In this document: in pieces, positions 1-11,474 of the stretch
Numbering within the stretch: position 1 is the first letter of the stretch
Layout of the letters: each line of letters opens with the position of its first letter
Assembly: GCA_947184155.2 (NCBI GenBank)
Contig: CAMXCT020006568.1
Location: forward strand, 249,625-313,624
Direction: 5' to 3'
DNA from: Cladocopium goreaui
Taxonomy: Eukaryota > Sar > Dinophyceae > Suessiales > Symbiodiniaceae
DNA: 64,000 nt
Position numbers and translations under genes: made by a program
The notes under the pieces: model-generated
Seen by the model: the letters and a program-made list of their open reading frames with translations, nothing else
Told to the model about the DNA's origin: nothing
Databases searched by the model: none

Positions 1-318
1 CTTTGCCTCAGAGCCATGGGCCAGCTGAAAGATGCAGAAATGCACCACAGGAGAGTTTTGGAGGTCCGTGAGCGCACCCTCGGTGCCGAGCATCCTGACG
101 CATTGGGCTCAGTCAGCAATTTGGCAATTTGCCTCAGTGAGATGGGTCAGCTGCAAGATGCAGAAGCGCTCCACAGGAGAGCTTTGGAGGCCCGTGAGCG
201 CACCCTCGGTGCCGAGCATCCTTCCACAGTGGACTCAGTCAACAATTTGGCACTTTGCCTCAGTGAGATGGGCCAGCTGAAAGATGCAGAAGCGCTCTAC
301 AGGAGAGCTTTGGAATAG
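1..318 (+). CDS. 3' end of an ART-like/TPR array gene (copy 0, cut by window edge)
   Basis: This is the C-terminal end of a TPR protein; the 5' part lies outside the window. The open frame enters at base 1 and ends with a TAG at 316-318. It shows the last TPR units of the family, each 42 residues long, with the recurring segments LGAEHP, SVNNLA and MGQLKDAE. The final two units carry the same variable residues (HPDALGSV, then HPSTVDSV) as the end of copy 2 near 12,830-13,148, and the DNA is nearly identical to it. This copy and copy 2 are therefore recent duplicates. The protein role is inferred only: TPR superhelices bind peptides or partner proteins. Certain as a family member, unknown in length. 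Confidence 0.85.
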   Translation, partial: LCLRAMGQLKDAEMHHRRVLEVRERTLGAEHPDALGSVSNLAICLSEMGQLQDAEALHRRALEARERTLGAEHPSTVDSVNNLALCLSEMGQLKDAEALYRRALE

Positions 319-563
319 CCTGAACGGAATGGCCCGTAAATGCCTCAGCTTGGTTTATTTCGGTAAGGTTTCACCACGGAAAAAGGCGATCCTGCGGTCG
401 ACTATCACCTCGCCACTTTCCTGACATAATATTTTGAATGTGAATTGCTTTAACATCACGTCCTATAGTGAGAGTCAGAACCACCACAAGTGTCCATAAG
501 TGTTTCACTCATGTTGTAGACGCAGTCACAACCGATGATCCCCGTGGGTCAAGTTGGTTGAAG

Positions 564-851
564 ATGCACAGACCTCACCATGTGAAACGCCGCCATCGCC
601 CGAGGTTCAACAGGCATCGCCCAGTGATTCCACACGGCTTTTCCGCCCAGCCCTCAGCTTACGGAACCGACTTCATGCGACATGAGAAGCAGCAACCTGC
701 GGTTGCTTATGGAGCAATAAAAAAAAACAATGGTCCATGGTTCATTGTTGATTATACCTCTAACACTTGGCGTGATGTTTTCCGTCGAAGGTCCCGATTG
801 CATAATATTCTCTTGTTCTGTGGTGCCCACATGTGGCGGGTCACATCTTGA
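564..851 (+). CDS. Small His/Arg-rich spacer ORF, copy 0 (altered 3' end)
   Basis: Begins at the ATG conserved in all array spacers (MHRPHHVKRRHRPRF) and stays open as far as the FMRHEKQQP segment. A deletion near 711 then removes the usual stop, so the frame runs on to about 851. The shared part is basic and histidine-rich with no recognised domain. Whether it is translated is unknown; see the finding on multiple-of-three indels. This copy is probably altered compared with the 55-58-residue versions. Confidence 0.2.
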   Translation: MHRPHHVKRRHRPRFNRHRPVIPHGFSAQPSAYGTDFMRHEKQQPAVAYGAIKKNNGPWFIVDYTSNTWRDVFRRRSRLHNILLFCGAHMWRVTS

Positions 852-2508
852 ATTGGCAAGCTGTATTGGAATGCTAGGAATATTTTTTGAACCCATAGGG
901 AATCTTAAGCATCACGTTGAGGGGTGGTTCTTGTAGATGATAAAATGATTCCACCAACGTCTGACAGGGTGATATCTTTCGCATTCGGACAGCTGACTGC
1001 TCATCATGGCCATGGATGAGTGATGAAACTTAGTGCGAAATGTTGGAGGTCTGACATGTTGGAAACATTTTTTTTTTGTTCGAGAGCTCATGGCTGGCAC
1101 GTCCATTTGGAGAAACTGGCGCACATCCAAAAACTGCAGTCTTGATGCGAAATATGATGATGAACTCCAGCGCATACGCTGTATCCCATTTTGGGGTAGA
1201 CAGCATACGCACCCCATTTTGGATGCCAAAAACTGGCGAAATCGTAGATGACGGAAAATGTCGTTGAAAATTTCTCTGAGTGTTTGAAAAATAATAGCTC
1301 AACATAGCTCAACATAGCTCAACACAATTGACCCAAGAGGGAGCCAGATCCTGGACATCTAAAAATGGCGCTTATCCCTGAGTCCTAAGTGCAGGTACCC
1401 CATCATTCCTTCGCCATTCTTTCACCGAGCACGTCATGATTTGATGGTTACTTCCTGAATCCCCAATATCGGTCAAATGGTCAAATCTCCATGGTTCTTG
1501 GCCAAAATCACCGCGTTTGCGCAGTTGAACTCAGCCGTTTTGGTGGAATTCCTTTTCTTTATTTGGTTATGTTGAAGATTCCCCGTTTTGGATCGTTTCG
1601 GACCATTTTGGTAGGTTGAAGTCGGCAAATTTGGGATGGTCGAGCTGCCTTAATGAGTTTGTTTCGCTGGTGGATACCTCAAAATGACAATTTTATTGTG
1701 ACAAAGGGGATATTACATTGTCCCAATTTGAGATCTACAGGTACCTATTTTGTGTGCGCTCCCCATGAAAGTCAAGGATGGTGGATTCCAGCATGACGAA
1801 AAAAAGCCAATTGCAGATCTAAGGGGAAAATCTTGTGGACCAGCCAAGTCCAATTGCCCTGTGGACCATCTTGTTGATCTTGTTTCACGATGAAGTTTTG
1901 GGAGGTTTCCACCTGGCATAGATTCCGGAATTCCAGCTGGCAGTCGTCTCTGCGATATCCGATCGATTCCAGGTCTCCAGAGCTACAGCAGCCTTCCCCT
2001 GCAGAGCCCGACGGAATCGTTCCTTGGCACCAAGACCGGGCAGCGTGGGACACTGTTTGGTTGATATTTGATATGGGCAACTTTGCTTGCACAACACTCA
2101 TGAGCTTTGCCTTCAACAGATGCATCATGGCTGCTGTTTTTTGCTGTCCTAAGTTCCCAAGGTGCCGTTGCATCATGATTCATTTTGAGGTAGTTGGATC
2201 CAGGTTGACGGATTTTCCGGGCCACAAGCCTAGCAGAGCGCCGAGCTTGGAGGTGCATTTGGCTCGGAGGCAGGCGAATATCAAGGAGCATCTTTCAGCA
2301 GCATAGCAACGCATAGCAACCACTGCTTGGCACTAGCTGTAAGAAGGCGGAACTGTTTTAAGGTAGCTATATAATTCAAGGTACCAATGCATTCAAGGTA
2401 CCAATCCTAGCTGGGTATGGCATGGTATAGCTAAATTTAAACATGTCGTGCCACCCCCTGTATGATTGCATGAAGATCTCTAAGCTCCATAAATCTCCAT
2501 CAGAAAAC

Positions 2509-2553
2509 TGCAGATTGCACACTTGCTTCCGTCATTCAGTGTGTTTATAAGCC
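2509..2553 (+). promoter_or_regulatory. Conserved 5' leader with candidate trans-splice acceptor
   Basis: The bases just before the start codon are almost the same in all eight copies: CTGCAG, a pyrimidine-leaning run, CATTCAG, then TTTATAAGCC and ATG. Equivalent leaders end at 11474, 15989, 24742, 33128, 36521, 41353 and 49170. Dinoflagellate mRNAs usually gain a spliced leader at an AG after a pyrimidine tract, so the CATTCAG is a reasonable acceptor. This is inference; TTTATAAG could also be read as TATA-like, but dinoflagellates generally lack canonical TATA promoters. Spliced-leader 5' RACE or RNA-seq would locate the acceptor. Confidence 0.3.
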
Positions 2554-5271
2554 ATGACGGCAACTTCCACTGTGGACTTGCGGCGTTACTTCGAAACTCT
2601 CTACCGAGAGGGTGGGGAGTTCCAAAGTGAAGAGTACGAGGACAGCGAGGATTTCAATCATTCCTGGAAGCATCTTCGAACAGGCATCGTTGTATGGAAA
2701 GATGCCATTGATTTGTCAGCAAGGCCAGGTGCCAAGGCTTTCTTTCACTACACGGGGGAGCTGGCTTTCAGAAACATCACCGCCCTTGAGAAAGAAGCTG
2801 CAGAGGTATGGGCCTCACTCAAAACAGAGGGAGAAAGTGCAAACGCGTGGTGGGGGCGTGGTGTGTACAGCGTCCCTAAATCTCCCGACCGATGGGCAGA
2901 CCGAATGGAACTCTTAGATAACAATTTCCGAAACATGATGAAAAGAGATGTGGCACTTCATGGTGAAGAGCATGTGAAAAGAGAGTATCCACCACGTGCA
3001 TCGTTCTGCATTCCTTTGCTCATCGACCCAGAGAATGCCTACGACATTTCAGTGAGGCCAACGCCTGAGATGGAGGCAGCAGGAAAGCCACCGGGCACGA
3101 ATCTCGGCGGCAAGCTGTTGAATGAGCCCGGGCAGCCAGAGCGCTGCTGTGTGGTTCTCCGGGTGGCTGGGGAGGACGGCGTTGCCAATGCTCGAGCTCG
3201 CCTGTTAGATGCTCTGCGAGCACGCGAAGCGGCTGCTCAGATTCCTGGCCTCAAGATTGCCGCGAAAGCGCGTTTGGGGAACGCTCTGATGAAGCGAGGC
3301 TACTTCCCGGAAAGCAAGATCCTGCTAACAGATGTTCTGGAGGCCCGTGAGCGCACCCTCGGCGCCGAGCATCCTGACACATTGGCCTCAGTCAACAATT
3401 TGGCAACTTGCCTCACTGCCATGGGCCAGCTGAAAGATGCAGAAGTGCTGTACAGGAGAGCTTTGGAAGACCGTGAGCGCACCGTTGGTGCCGAGCATCC
3501 TTCCACATTGGCCTCAGTCAACAATTTGGCAACTTGCCTCACTGCCATGGGCCGGCTAAAAGATGCAGAAGTGCTCTACAGGAGAGCTTTGGAGGCCTGT
3601 GAGCGCACCCTCGGTGCCGAGCATCCTTCCACATTGCGCTCAGTCAACAATTTGGCGATTTGCTTCAGAAAGATGGGCCAGCTGAAAGATGCAGAAGCGC
3701 TCTACAGGAGAGCTTTGGAAGCCCAGGAGCGCACCCACGGTGCCGAGCATCCTGACACATTGGTCTCAGTCCACAATTTGGCAACTTGCCTCCAAGCGAG
3801 GGGCCAGCTGAAAGATGCAGAAGTGCTGTACAGGAGAGCTTTGGAGGCGCGTGAGTGCTCCCTCAGTGCCGAGCATCCTTCCACATTGGGCTCAGTCAAC
3901 AATTTGGCAAATTGCCTCACAGCCATGGGCCGGCTGAAAGATGCAGAAGTGCTGTACAGGAGAGCTTTGGAGGCCCGTGAGCGCACCCTCGGTGCCGAGC
4001 ATCCTGGCACGTTGGGCTCGGTCGACGGTTTGGCGATGTGCCTGAGAGACATGGGCCAGCTGAAAGATGCAGAAGTGCTCTCTAGGAGAGCTTTGGATGC
4101 CCGTGAGCGCACCTTCGGTGCCGAGCATCCTGACGCATTGGCCTCAGTCAACAATTTGGCAATTTGCCTCGAAGCCATGGGCCAGCTGACAGATGCAGAA
4201 GCGCTCTACAGGAGAGCTTTGGAGGCCCAGCAGCGCACCCTCGGTGCCGAGCATCCTTCCACATTGGGCTCAGTCAACAATTTGGCAAGGTGCCTCCAAG
4301 CTAGGGGCCAGCGGAAAGATGCAGAAGTGCTCTACAGGAGAGCTTTGGAGGCCCAGCAGCGCACCCTCGGTGCCGAGCATCCTTCCACATTGGACTCACT
4401 CAACAACTTGGCAAGGTGCCTCCAAGCCATGGGCCAGCTGAAAGATGCAGAAGTGCTCTCTAGGAGAGCTTTGGAGGCCCGTGAGCGCACCTTCGGTGCC
4501 GAGCATCGTTCCACATTAATCTCAGTCCACAATTTGGCAGGTTGCCTCCAAGATAGGGGCCAGCTGAAAGATGCAGAAGTGCTGTACAGGAGAGCTTTGG
4601 AGGCCCAGCAGCGCACCCTCGGCGCCGAGCATCCTCACACATTGTGCTCAGTCAACAGTTTGGCAACTTGCCTCGGCCAGACGGGCCGGCTGAAAAATGC
4701 AGAAGTGCTCTACAGAGCTGTGGAGGCCCAGGAGCGCACCCTCGGTGCCGAGCATCCTGAGACATTGGGCTCAGTCAACAATTTGGCATTTTGCCTCAGA
4801 GCCATGGGCCAGCTGAAAGATGCAGAAGCGCTCTACAGGAGAGCTTTGGAGGCCCGTGAGCGCACCCTCGGTGCCGAGCATCCTTCCACATTGGGCTCAG
4901 TCAACAATTTGGCATTTTGCCTCAGAGCCATGGGCCAGCTGAAAGATGCAGAAGCGCTCTACAGGAGAGCTTTGGAGGCCCAGGAGCGCACCCTCGGTGT
5001 CGAGCATCCTTCCACACTGGTCTCAGTCAAAAATTTGGCAAATTGCCTCAGTGAGATGGGCCAGCTGAAAGATGCAGAAGTGCTCTACAGGAGAGCTTTG
5101 GAGGCCAAGGAGCGCACCCTCGGTGCCCAGCATCCTTCCACATTGCGCTCAGTCAACAATTTGGCGATTTGCCGCAGAGCCATGGGCCAGCGGAAGCGCT
5201 CTACAGGAGAGCTTTGGAATTGCCTGAACGGATTAGCTAGCAAATGCCTCAGCTTGGCCTTATTTCGGTAA
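2554..5271 (+). CDS. ART-like N-terminal domain plus 15 TPRs (copy 1, 905 aa)
   Basis: Intact, intronless ORF. Residues 1-255 are the family N-terminal domain. It has F64-H65-Y66-T67 and, about 35 residues later, G101-R-G103-V-Y105 followed by a Pro-rich turn; this order resembles the HYD1-type ADP-ribosyltransferase fold, but function is inferred only. From about residue 260 there are 15 TPR units of 42 residues (one is a residue short), the KLC-like class that forms a protein-binding superhelix. No signal peptide or membrane segment is seen, so it is probably cytosolic. The start is the ATG conserved in all copies after the common leader. The last unit has a net 10-bp deletion that shifts the frame, giving a tail with KRSTGELWNCLNG in place of the usual YRRALE end; copy 8 shares this. 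The tail stops at the TAA ending at 5271. Confidence 0.85.
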   Translation: MTATSTVDLRRYFETLYREGGEFQSEEYEDSEDFNHSWKHLRTGIVVWKDAIDLSARPGAKAFFHYTGELAFRNITALEKEAAEVWASLKTEGESANAWWGRGVYSVPKSPDRWADRMELLDNNFRNMMKRDVALHGEEHVKREYPPRASFCIPLLIDPENAYDISVRPTPEMEAAGKPPGTNLGGKLLNEPGQPERCCVVLRVAGEDGVANARARLLDALRAREAAAQIPGLKIAAKARLGNALMKRGYFPESKILLTDVLEARERTLGAEHPDTLASVNNLATCLTAMGQLKDAEVLYRRALEDRERTVGAEHPSTLASVNNLATCLTAMGRLKDAEVLYRRALEACERTLGAEHPSTLRSVNNLAICFRKMGQLKDAEALYRRALEAQERTHGAEHPDTLVSVHNLATCLQARGQLKDAEVLYRRALEARECSLSAEHPSTLGSVNNLANCLTAMGRLKDAEVLYRRALEARERTLGAEHPGTLGSVDGLAMCLRDMGQLKDAEVLSRRALDARERTFGAEHPDALASVNNLAICLEAMGQLTDAEALYRRALEAQQRTLGAEHPSTLGSVNNLARCLQARGQRKDAEVLYRRALEAQQRTLGAEHPSTLDSLNNLARCLQAMGQLKDAEVLSRRALEARERTFGAEHRSTLISVHNLAGCLQDRGQLKDAEVLYRRALEAQQRTLGAEHPHTLCSVNSLATCLGQTGRLKNAEVLYRAVEAQERTLGAEHPETLGSVNNLAFCLRAMGQLKDAEALYRRALEARERTLGAEHPSTLGSVNNLAFCLRAMGQLKDAEALYRRALEAQERTLGVEHPSTLVSVKNLANCLSEMGQLKDAEVLYRRALEAKERTLGAQHPSTLRSVNNLAICRRAMGQRKRSTGELWNCLNGLASKCLSLALFR

Positions 5272-5460
5272 GGTTTCACCACGGAAAAAGGCGATCCCGC
5301 GGTCGACTATCACCTCGCCGCTTTCCTGACATGATATTTTGAATCTGAATTGCTTTAACATCATGTCCTATAGTGAGAGTCAGAACCACCACAAGTGTCC
5401 ATAAGTGTTGTTTTAGACGCAGTCACAACCGATGATCCCCGTGGGTCAAGTTTGTTGAAG

Positions 5461-5634
5461 ATGCACAGACCTCACCATGTGAAACGCCGCCATCGCCCGA
5501 GGTTCAACAGGCATCGCCCAGTGATTCCACACGGCCTTTCCGCCAAGCCCTCAGCTCACGGAACCGACTTCATGCGACATGAGAAGCAGCAAGCTGCGGC
5601 TTATGGAGCTTCATTGAGCTATCCTAAGCGATGA
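5461..5634 (+). CDS. Small His/Arg-rich spacer ORF, copy 1 (57 aa)
   Basis: Conserved ATG to a TGA in the 3' flank of copy 1. It shares MHRPHHVKRRHRPRF, FMRHEKQQ and the SLSYPK end with the other copies. It is strongly basic at the N-terminus, with no transmembrane segment or known domain. It begins about 190 bases past the stop of the large gene, so it could be a downstream cistron of a polycistronic pre-mRNA, or it could be untranslated 3' flank. Low certainty. Confidence 0.3.
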   Translation: MHRPHHVKRRHRPRFNRHRPVIPHGLSAKPSAHGTDFMRHEKQQAAAYGASLSYPKR

Positions 5635-6684
5635 TCATCAACCTAGGGACCAGCGAAAAAACAACGGTCCATGGTTCATTGTTGATTATACCTCAAACAC
5701 TTGGCGTGATGTTTGTCGTCGAAGGTGCAGATTGCATCATGAACAATATTCTCTTGTTCTGTGGTGCCCACATGTGGCGGGTCACATCTTGCATTGGCAA
5801 GCTGTATTGGAATGCTAGGAAGATTTTTGAACCCACAGGGAATCTTAAGCATCACCGTTGAGGGGTGGTTCTTGTAGATGATAAAATGATTCCACCAACG
5901 TCTGACAGGGCGATATCTTTCGCATAGGGACAGCTGACAGGTCATCATAGCCATGGATGAGTGATGAAACTTAGTGCAAAATGTTGGAGGTCTGACATGT
6001 TGGAAACATTGTTTTTTGTTTGAGATCTCATGGCTGGCACGTCCATTTGGATAAACTGGCGCACATCCAAAAACTGCAGTCTTGATGCGAAATATGATGA
6101 TGAACTCCAGTGGATTTGGGGCAGACAGCATACGCTGTACTGGCGAAATCGTAGATGACGGAAAATGTCGCTGAAAATTTCTCTGAGTGTCTGTTTGAAT
6201 ACATTACATAATAGCTCAAAATAGCTCAACACAATTGCCCCCAGAGGGTGCCAGATCCTGGACATCTAAAAATGGCGCTTATCCCTGAGTCCTAAGTGCA
6301 GGTACCCCATCATTCCTTCGCCATTCTTTCACCGAGCACGTCATGATCTGATGGTTACTTCTTGAATCCCCAATATCGGTGAGTTGGTCAAATCTCTATG
6401 GTTGGCCAAAATCACCGCGTTTGCGCAGTTGAAGTCAGCCATTTTTGGTGGAATTCCTTTTCTTTATTCGGTTATGTTGAAGATTCCCCGTTTTGGATCG
6501 TTTCGGACCATTTTGGTAGGTTGAAGTCGGCAAATTTGGGATGGTCGAGCTGCCTTAATGAGTTTGTTTCGCTGGTGGATACCTCAAAATGACCATTTTA
6601 TTGTGGCAAAGGAGATATTACACTGATTACACTGTCCCAATTTGAGATCTACAGGCCTACAGGTACCTATTTTGTGTGCGCTCC

Positions 6685-9600
6685 CGAGTCCCTAAGGAAT
6701 GGTCGGAATGGCGAAGTGCTAAGCCGCGTGGCAGATGACCAGGGCTTCCTAATGGTGCTCAGCTTGACTCATGGGACCTTTGAAGTACCTACTCGTAGGA
6801 CGGATACCCATCGGCAATGCACCCTTATGGGAAATAAATTGAAATAGTCTGTGAGTTTCTGTGATCAAAGATATGGAGCGGATTTGTTTGACAGGAGACT
6901 GGGCCCGTGGCTTCAAGGGAACAAGGGAATAAAATGAATAAAACCCAGCATGGTGAGAGGAAGCCAACTAAGCCAACTTAAATATGGTTGAATTGGTTTC
7001 AAGACGAAGATTTGACGTGCCGAAGCTAGGCAGATTCTGAGACGCTGGCTGACCATGGAACATCCAAGAAGGTTTCAGACTTTTCAGATGTTGCTATTTC
7101 AATTGAAAATTCACAGAATTTCACAGGTTGGGCCCTGGTTGGGCCGGCAATCTATATGGGATTCTGTTGGATCCCTCAATTCCCCCCAACAATCCAATCG
7201 ATTATCAACGTGAAGACGGAGCCACTAAATTATCCAACGAGAATTCAGCGATTTGAAATCGCTGAAATCGAGTTTTCACTTGTTTTCAGCACAGAATCCA
7301 ATGGGTCGAAATGGGTTGAAAGGGGTTGAAGTATGTATGGGTCATATCCACTGCAGATTACTCCATTGCGCACTCTGCTCAGGTCCGCGTTCAAATGCCG
7401 GATGGCACCAAAAATACGTGCCTCGTTTGAAATTAGAATCGGTCCAACATGGTCCAACTGTCAAAAGATGTCAAAAGCATGAATTGTATTTAAAATATGT
7501 TTAAATGTATCATCCCGCAAGTATTGATCTATGATTTTGGATGTGTTTTGTTTTATCATTTTATCCGTTTTGACCCGATATGTGTGGTTTGAAATTTGAT
7601 GAAGTTTGGTGGGAAAGCTCCCCGCCTCTCAGGAAGATCCAACCACGATGTTTGAAGCCCGTCAGGCGGGACTTTTTAGAAAGCTAGCAGGTGGTAATGT
7701 AAACTATACTATTAGCAAATAGCAACAATAAAACCATCAAATTGGGACATAGTGAATACAAAATGATACAACCAACAAGAAACTGGGTGCTGCTGTTAAG
7801 CTTCTGGTTTTCACCCATCAAAACTTGGAATTCACCAAATCAAATGGGGATCCAACCCATGTAGAAGCTTGGTGGTATGATGGGCCCACCAAACATGGGG
7901 ATGGCTCAAGAATGTGAGATAACTGAGATCACCATGTGATTCATCGTTGAACAAGCCATTTTTGGAATTGAATCATCCCATTCCTGGGCTTTTGTCGATC
8001 TGAAATCCATTAGGGCAACTTCATCGAAGTCTTGGAAACAGCGGTGAACTGATCTGGAAAAGATCACCCAGAACTCATATTTCTATGTTTTCTATGATAG
8101 AAATACCAAGATTTCTGCCAGAGTAGCTGAACACGTTGCTTTGACACGCGACACGGAAGTAGTTTGACTTCACAGTGGGTGATGTTTTTGTTTGGGGTTT
8201 GGATGTTGGATGTGGATGTTGTTTGGATGTGCCAGGCATCCCAAGGATGGCCGCATTCGAGGAGCGAGGCTCACAGCCTTCAGAGACGCAGAAGCACAAT
8301 CCGCCAGGGACACCCAGAGCGAAGCGAAAAAAACGGAACCGGAAAAAGATGTTGGGAAAGTTGGAAGTTTTGTTCGAAGTGCCTGTTTCGTTTAGAAACT
8401 TGGAGTTCCTGAAATGGAACATGCCAAAACATGCGAAACTCAAGAAAATTGGATGAAACAGAAGAGAAAATTTTGTTTTGCTGAAACAATTCATGATATT
8501 CATGGAAATGTTGAAGTTCAAAATTCATAACTTTGCAAGCCCTTTTGGCAGAAGCGAATTTCACCTAGCGTGTTGCAGGTGTGATGCTGATACACTTTTC
8601 ATGTCACCGCAATTCTTTCTTCATTCTCAGCCTTGGCGTTGGCTTTTCATGTTACTCAACTGATCTCAACTGCATATCTCAACGGCAAAATATGGGAGTC
8701 TGCGGCTTTGGAGTCACTAGGTTCTGAGACCCGAAACAACCCGTCATAGCTATGGAGATACACGTGGCTGCGTGGCTGCTGGTTTCCAGTTTTGGTGCAC
8801 CAAAAACAGAATGGCCTCAAATATACGTGAAAATAGTTTTTATAAGCATCTAATGGCATATATATAATATTATACATATATGTATATTATGTATATATGT
8901 GTATATATATATAATACATATACAAATTGAAAATCATGAGGTAGACAGTGTGAACTGCCCGACGCCGCCAGGTCCTGTCCTCCCGACCCGGAACAGCTCT
9001 GAGTGCCGCTGCGCAGAGTCTTTTGCGTCGGGGTCTCGGAGAATCTCAGAGAATGTCAGGATGTCCTCAGGATGCCCTCAGGATGTCCTGAGGGAATTTC
9101 CGGAGCCAAGGCCAAGTGAGTCAAGGGAGTGAGATTCAGCACTGTCCCGGGGATGTTTAAGATATGTGTTTAATGATCAAGAATTGGTGTTTTCAAAAGT
9201 TCAGAATCTTCATGATGACATTGCTAGGGCACACCATTGGCAAACCCGGACCCAAAATCGCAATTTGATTCAGGACGAGAAATCAATCGATTTGAAGGTA
9301 ATATTGGATCAACCCGCTCGGATTGCCCAGGTACCCAAACTTCAATGAATGAAGACTCTTCAAACTTGTCCAAAGCACCCCTTGAAGCCATTCGATGCTT
9401 GGCAGAATCTGTTCTCAGGGCGGAGTGCAATGCCGTTGCATCGGGAAATAAGATGGGTCAGAATACCCGTTGTATCATGATTTATCATTGATATCATGAT
9501 GTATTTCATCATATTCGGTGCACTAGTGCTTCCCTGGATACCAATGCAATACCATGCGCCTTGTGGAAAATGTTTCCAGGTCGCTGTCGCCATGTCATCC

Positions 9601-10653
9601 CAGGCGAAGCTCAAGTAGAGTGACCGACAGAATTTGACACCTGACAGAACTGAGATTGGCCAATCGGTCAACGCGGTCAACGCGACCTGGCAACCGGGGT
9701 GTGATCTTGTTCTGTTCGATCGGTTTGATCTCATGTCAGGCCAAACCAAAACGATGGGAAAGCTGTTCCTGTTTGGTTCACCCTTCTATCTTTGCACACT
9801 ATTTTTGGTCCAAAACTGCATTAGAGTTTGGGTAGCTATGCAGTTGTACTATGGGTAATTGTGCCATGGGCAATTGCTTTTCTTGCCGATCTGCTTTGCG
9901 CAGTTCGACCCTTGAAATCCCTTGCAAGCCTGCGAATGATCTTACGGCTGTGCTGAAAAGAGCCATCCGTGGCAACAAATGCAGGCATGCCAGTTTCACA
10001 GATCACAGATCATCATAGATCATCATAGATCACTGATGAAGTAGGTCACTAAGTAGGTGTCCTGCGTCCTAAAGCTCGGTGTGGAGTGAAAAGAAAGCTC
10101 TGCGGAACGGCAGGTCTTGCTGAAGGTGATGTTGTATTCCGAAAGGCACCATTTGGGGAATTTGTAGTGGCTCAGTGGCTCTTTATTTTGTTTCTGTGCA
10201 ATGCCTCTTAAGCAAATCCAAGACTTTGCAAAGTGCGAGCCTTTGCATTGCAAATAGTCATACGAAGGTGCACCCTCAATGCATCGCTGTATATTCGCTC
10301 CTGAGAAGCCTGTTCTGAGACGAGATTGCAATCACTGATCCACTAGATTTTGAGTCCATGATCCATGAATGAATGCCCTGGGATGACTTGACCTTAAATG
10401 TTTGTTAGGGGATTGACAATTGGGGCGGGGGAAACATTACAATGTGGCCAGTTCATTTCATGTAAGCAACCGCTACAGGACATCTTCAAGTCCCAACAGT
10501 ATCCTAGATTCAAGCCCCCCTCCACAGGGGTTCTTGAGGGGTGGTAATCCAGTCAAGTTGGCTTCACTTCTGACAAATTCCAGGGGCTTGCAATGATACC
10601 AGAATGGTTCCTGTCATTGGAACCTCCTAGGCTGTGCAGTGCCCACACCACTC
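6685..10653 (+). repeat. 4 kb spacer block, copy L1
   Basis: Present only in long spacers. Its left edge follows GTGTGCGCTCC and its right edge precedes ATGAAAGTCAAGG. It has homologs at 20089-23979 and 44036-48398. Either an insertion amplified with the array or ancestral DNA deleted from short spacers. I see no clear terminal inverted repeat, target duplication, reverse transcriptase or transposase. A frame near 8175-8456 resembles the L2 version but is frameshifted in L3, which argues against coding. Confidence 0.65.
9851..10018 (+). CDS. Small MGNC ORF, copy L1 (55 aa)
   Basis: ATG to TAG, reading MGNCAMGNCFSC at the start. Gly2 followed by Cys4 and further cysteines is the pattern of N-myristoylated and palmitoylated membrane-anchored proteins, although position 6 is Met rather than the preferred Ser/Thr. 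The body includes LEIPCKPANDLTAVLKRAIR. It is conserved in all three long spacers; the C-terminal end differs because a short CAGATCATCA repeat varies in number. It could be a first exon or a chance ORF in conserved DNA. Confidence 0.3.
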   Translation: MGNCAMGNCFSCRSALRSSTLEIPCKPANDLTAVLKRAIRGNKCRHASFTDHRSS

Positions 10654-11474
10654 ATGAAAGTCAAGGATGGTGGATTCCAGCATGACGAAAAAAAGCCAAT
10701 TGCAGATCTAAGGGGAAAATCTTGTGGACCAGCCAACTCCAATTGCCCTGTGGACCATCCTGTTGATCTTGTTTCACGATGAAGTTTTGGGAGGTTTCCA
10801 CCTGGCATAGATTGGCATAGATTCCAGAATTCCAGCTGGCAGTCGTCTCTGCGATATCCGATCGATTCCAGGTCTCCAGAGCTACAGCAGCCTTCCCCTG
10901 CAGAGCACGACTGAATCGTTCCTTGCCAAGACCTTGCAGCATGGGGCACTGTTTGGTTGATATTTAATATGGTCAACTTTGCCTGCACGACACTCATGAG
11001 CTTTGAGTTTTCTCAAGGCAGAAGTTCAGCTATTCAACAGATGCATCATGGCTGCTGTTTTTTGCTGTTCCTAAGTTCCTAAGGTGCCGTTGCATCATGA
11101 TTCATTTTGAGGTGGGCTGGATCCAGGTTGACGGATTTTCCAGGCCACAAGCCTAGCAGAGCGCCGAGCTTGGAGGTGCATTTGGCTCGGAGGCAGGCTA
11201 ATATCAAGGAGCATCTTTCAGCAGCATAGCAACGCATAGCAACCACTGCTTGGCACTAGCTGTGAGAAGGCGGAACTGTTTTAAGGTAGCTATATAATTC
11301 AAGGTACCAACGCATTCAAGGTACCAATCCTAGCTCAGTATGGTATGGTATAGCTAAATTAAAACATTTGGTGCCACCCCCTGTATGATTGCATGAAGAT
11401 CTCCAAGCTCCATAAATCTCCATCAGAAAACTGCAGATTGCAGACTTGCTTCCGTCATTCAGTGTTTATAAGCC

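Larger units (their letters stand above)
319..2553 (+). repeat. Short array spacer S0
   Basis: Homologous to every other spacer in the array. It begins with the family 3' flank (CCTGAACGGAATGGCC and following) and ends with the family 5' leader just before the next ATG. Near 1760-1764 it passes directly from GTGTGCGCTCCC to ATGAAAGTCAAGG, the point at which long spacers carry about 4 kb of extra DNA. A deletion of roughly 45 bases near 711, relative to copy 2's flank, fuses the small downstream ORF to other sequence. I see no additional gene apart from the small ORF listed separately. Confidence 0.75.
5272..11474 (+). repeat. Long array spacer L1
   Basis: The outer parts match the short spacers; the middle carries the extra 4 kb block (6685-10653). 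It contains the small His/Arg-rich ORF near its start, an MGNC ORF in the block, an AT microsatellite at about 8856-8925 and the common leader at its end. The 5' 1.4 kb and 3' 0.8 kb align with every other spacer. No standard-sized protein gene is visible. Confidence 0.75.

Noticed and set aside
3702..4178. Long open frames on the minus strand across TPR arrays (also 17267-17593, 18044-18598, 33627-34211, 37799-38125)
   Set aside because: A 126-bp repeat is a multiple of three, so any stop-free antisense frame stays open through every unit. They carry SAPRVRS-type peptides with no family features and are shadows of the sense genes.
7648..7678. CCCGTCAGGCGGGACTTTTTAG hairpin resembling a bacterial intrinsic terminator
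   Set aside because: The stem is only four or five pairs and the context is eukaryotic; it recurs simply because the spacer is duplicated.
7898..7920. GGATGGCTCAAG resembling the end of the dinoflagellate spliced leader
   Set aside because: Only about eight bases match GGCTCAAG and the preceding leader bases are absent, so there is no support for a retroposed cDNA.
8175..8456. ORF similar in all three long spacers (KMLGKLEVLFEVPVSFRNLEF)
   Set aside because: The three copies differ by frame-changing indels near the AAGCAAAAAAAACGG run (L3 reads another frame before it), so conserved non-coding DNA is the simpler explanation.
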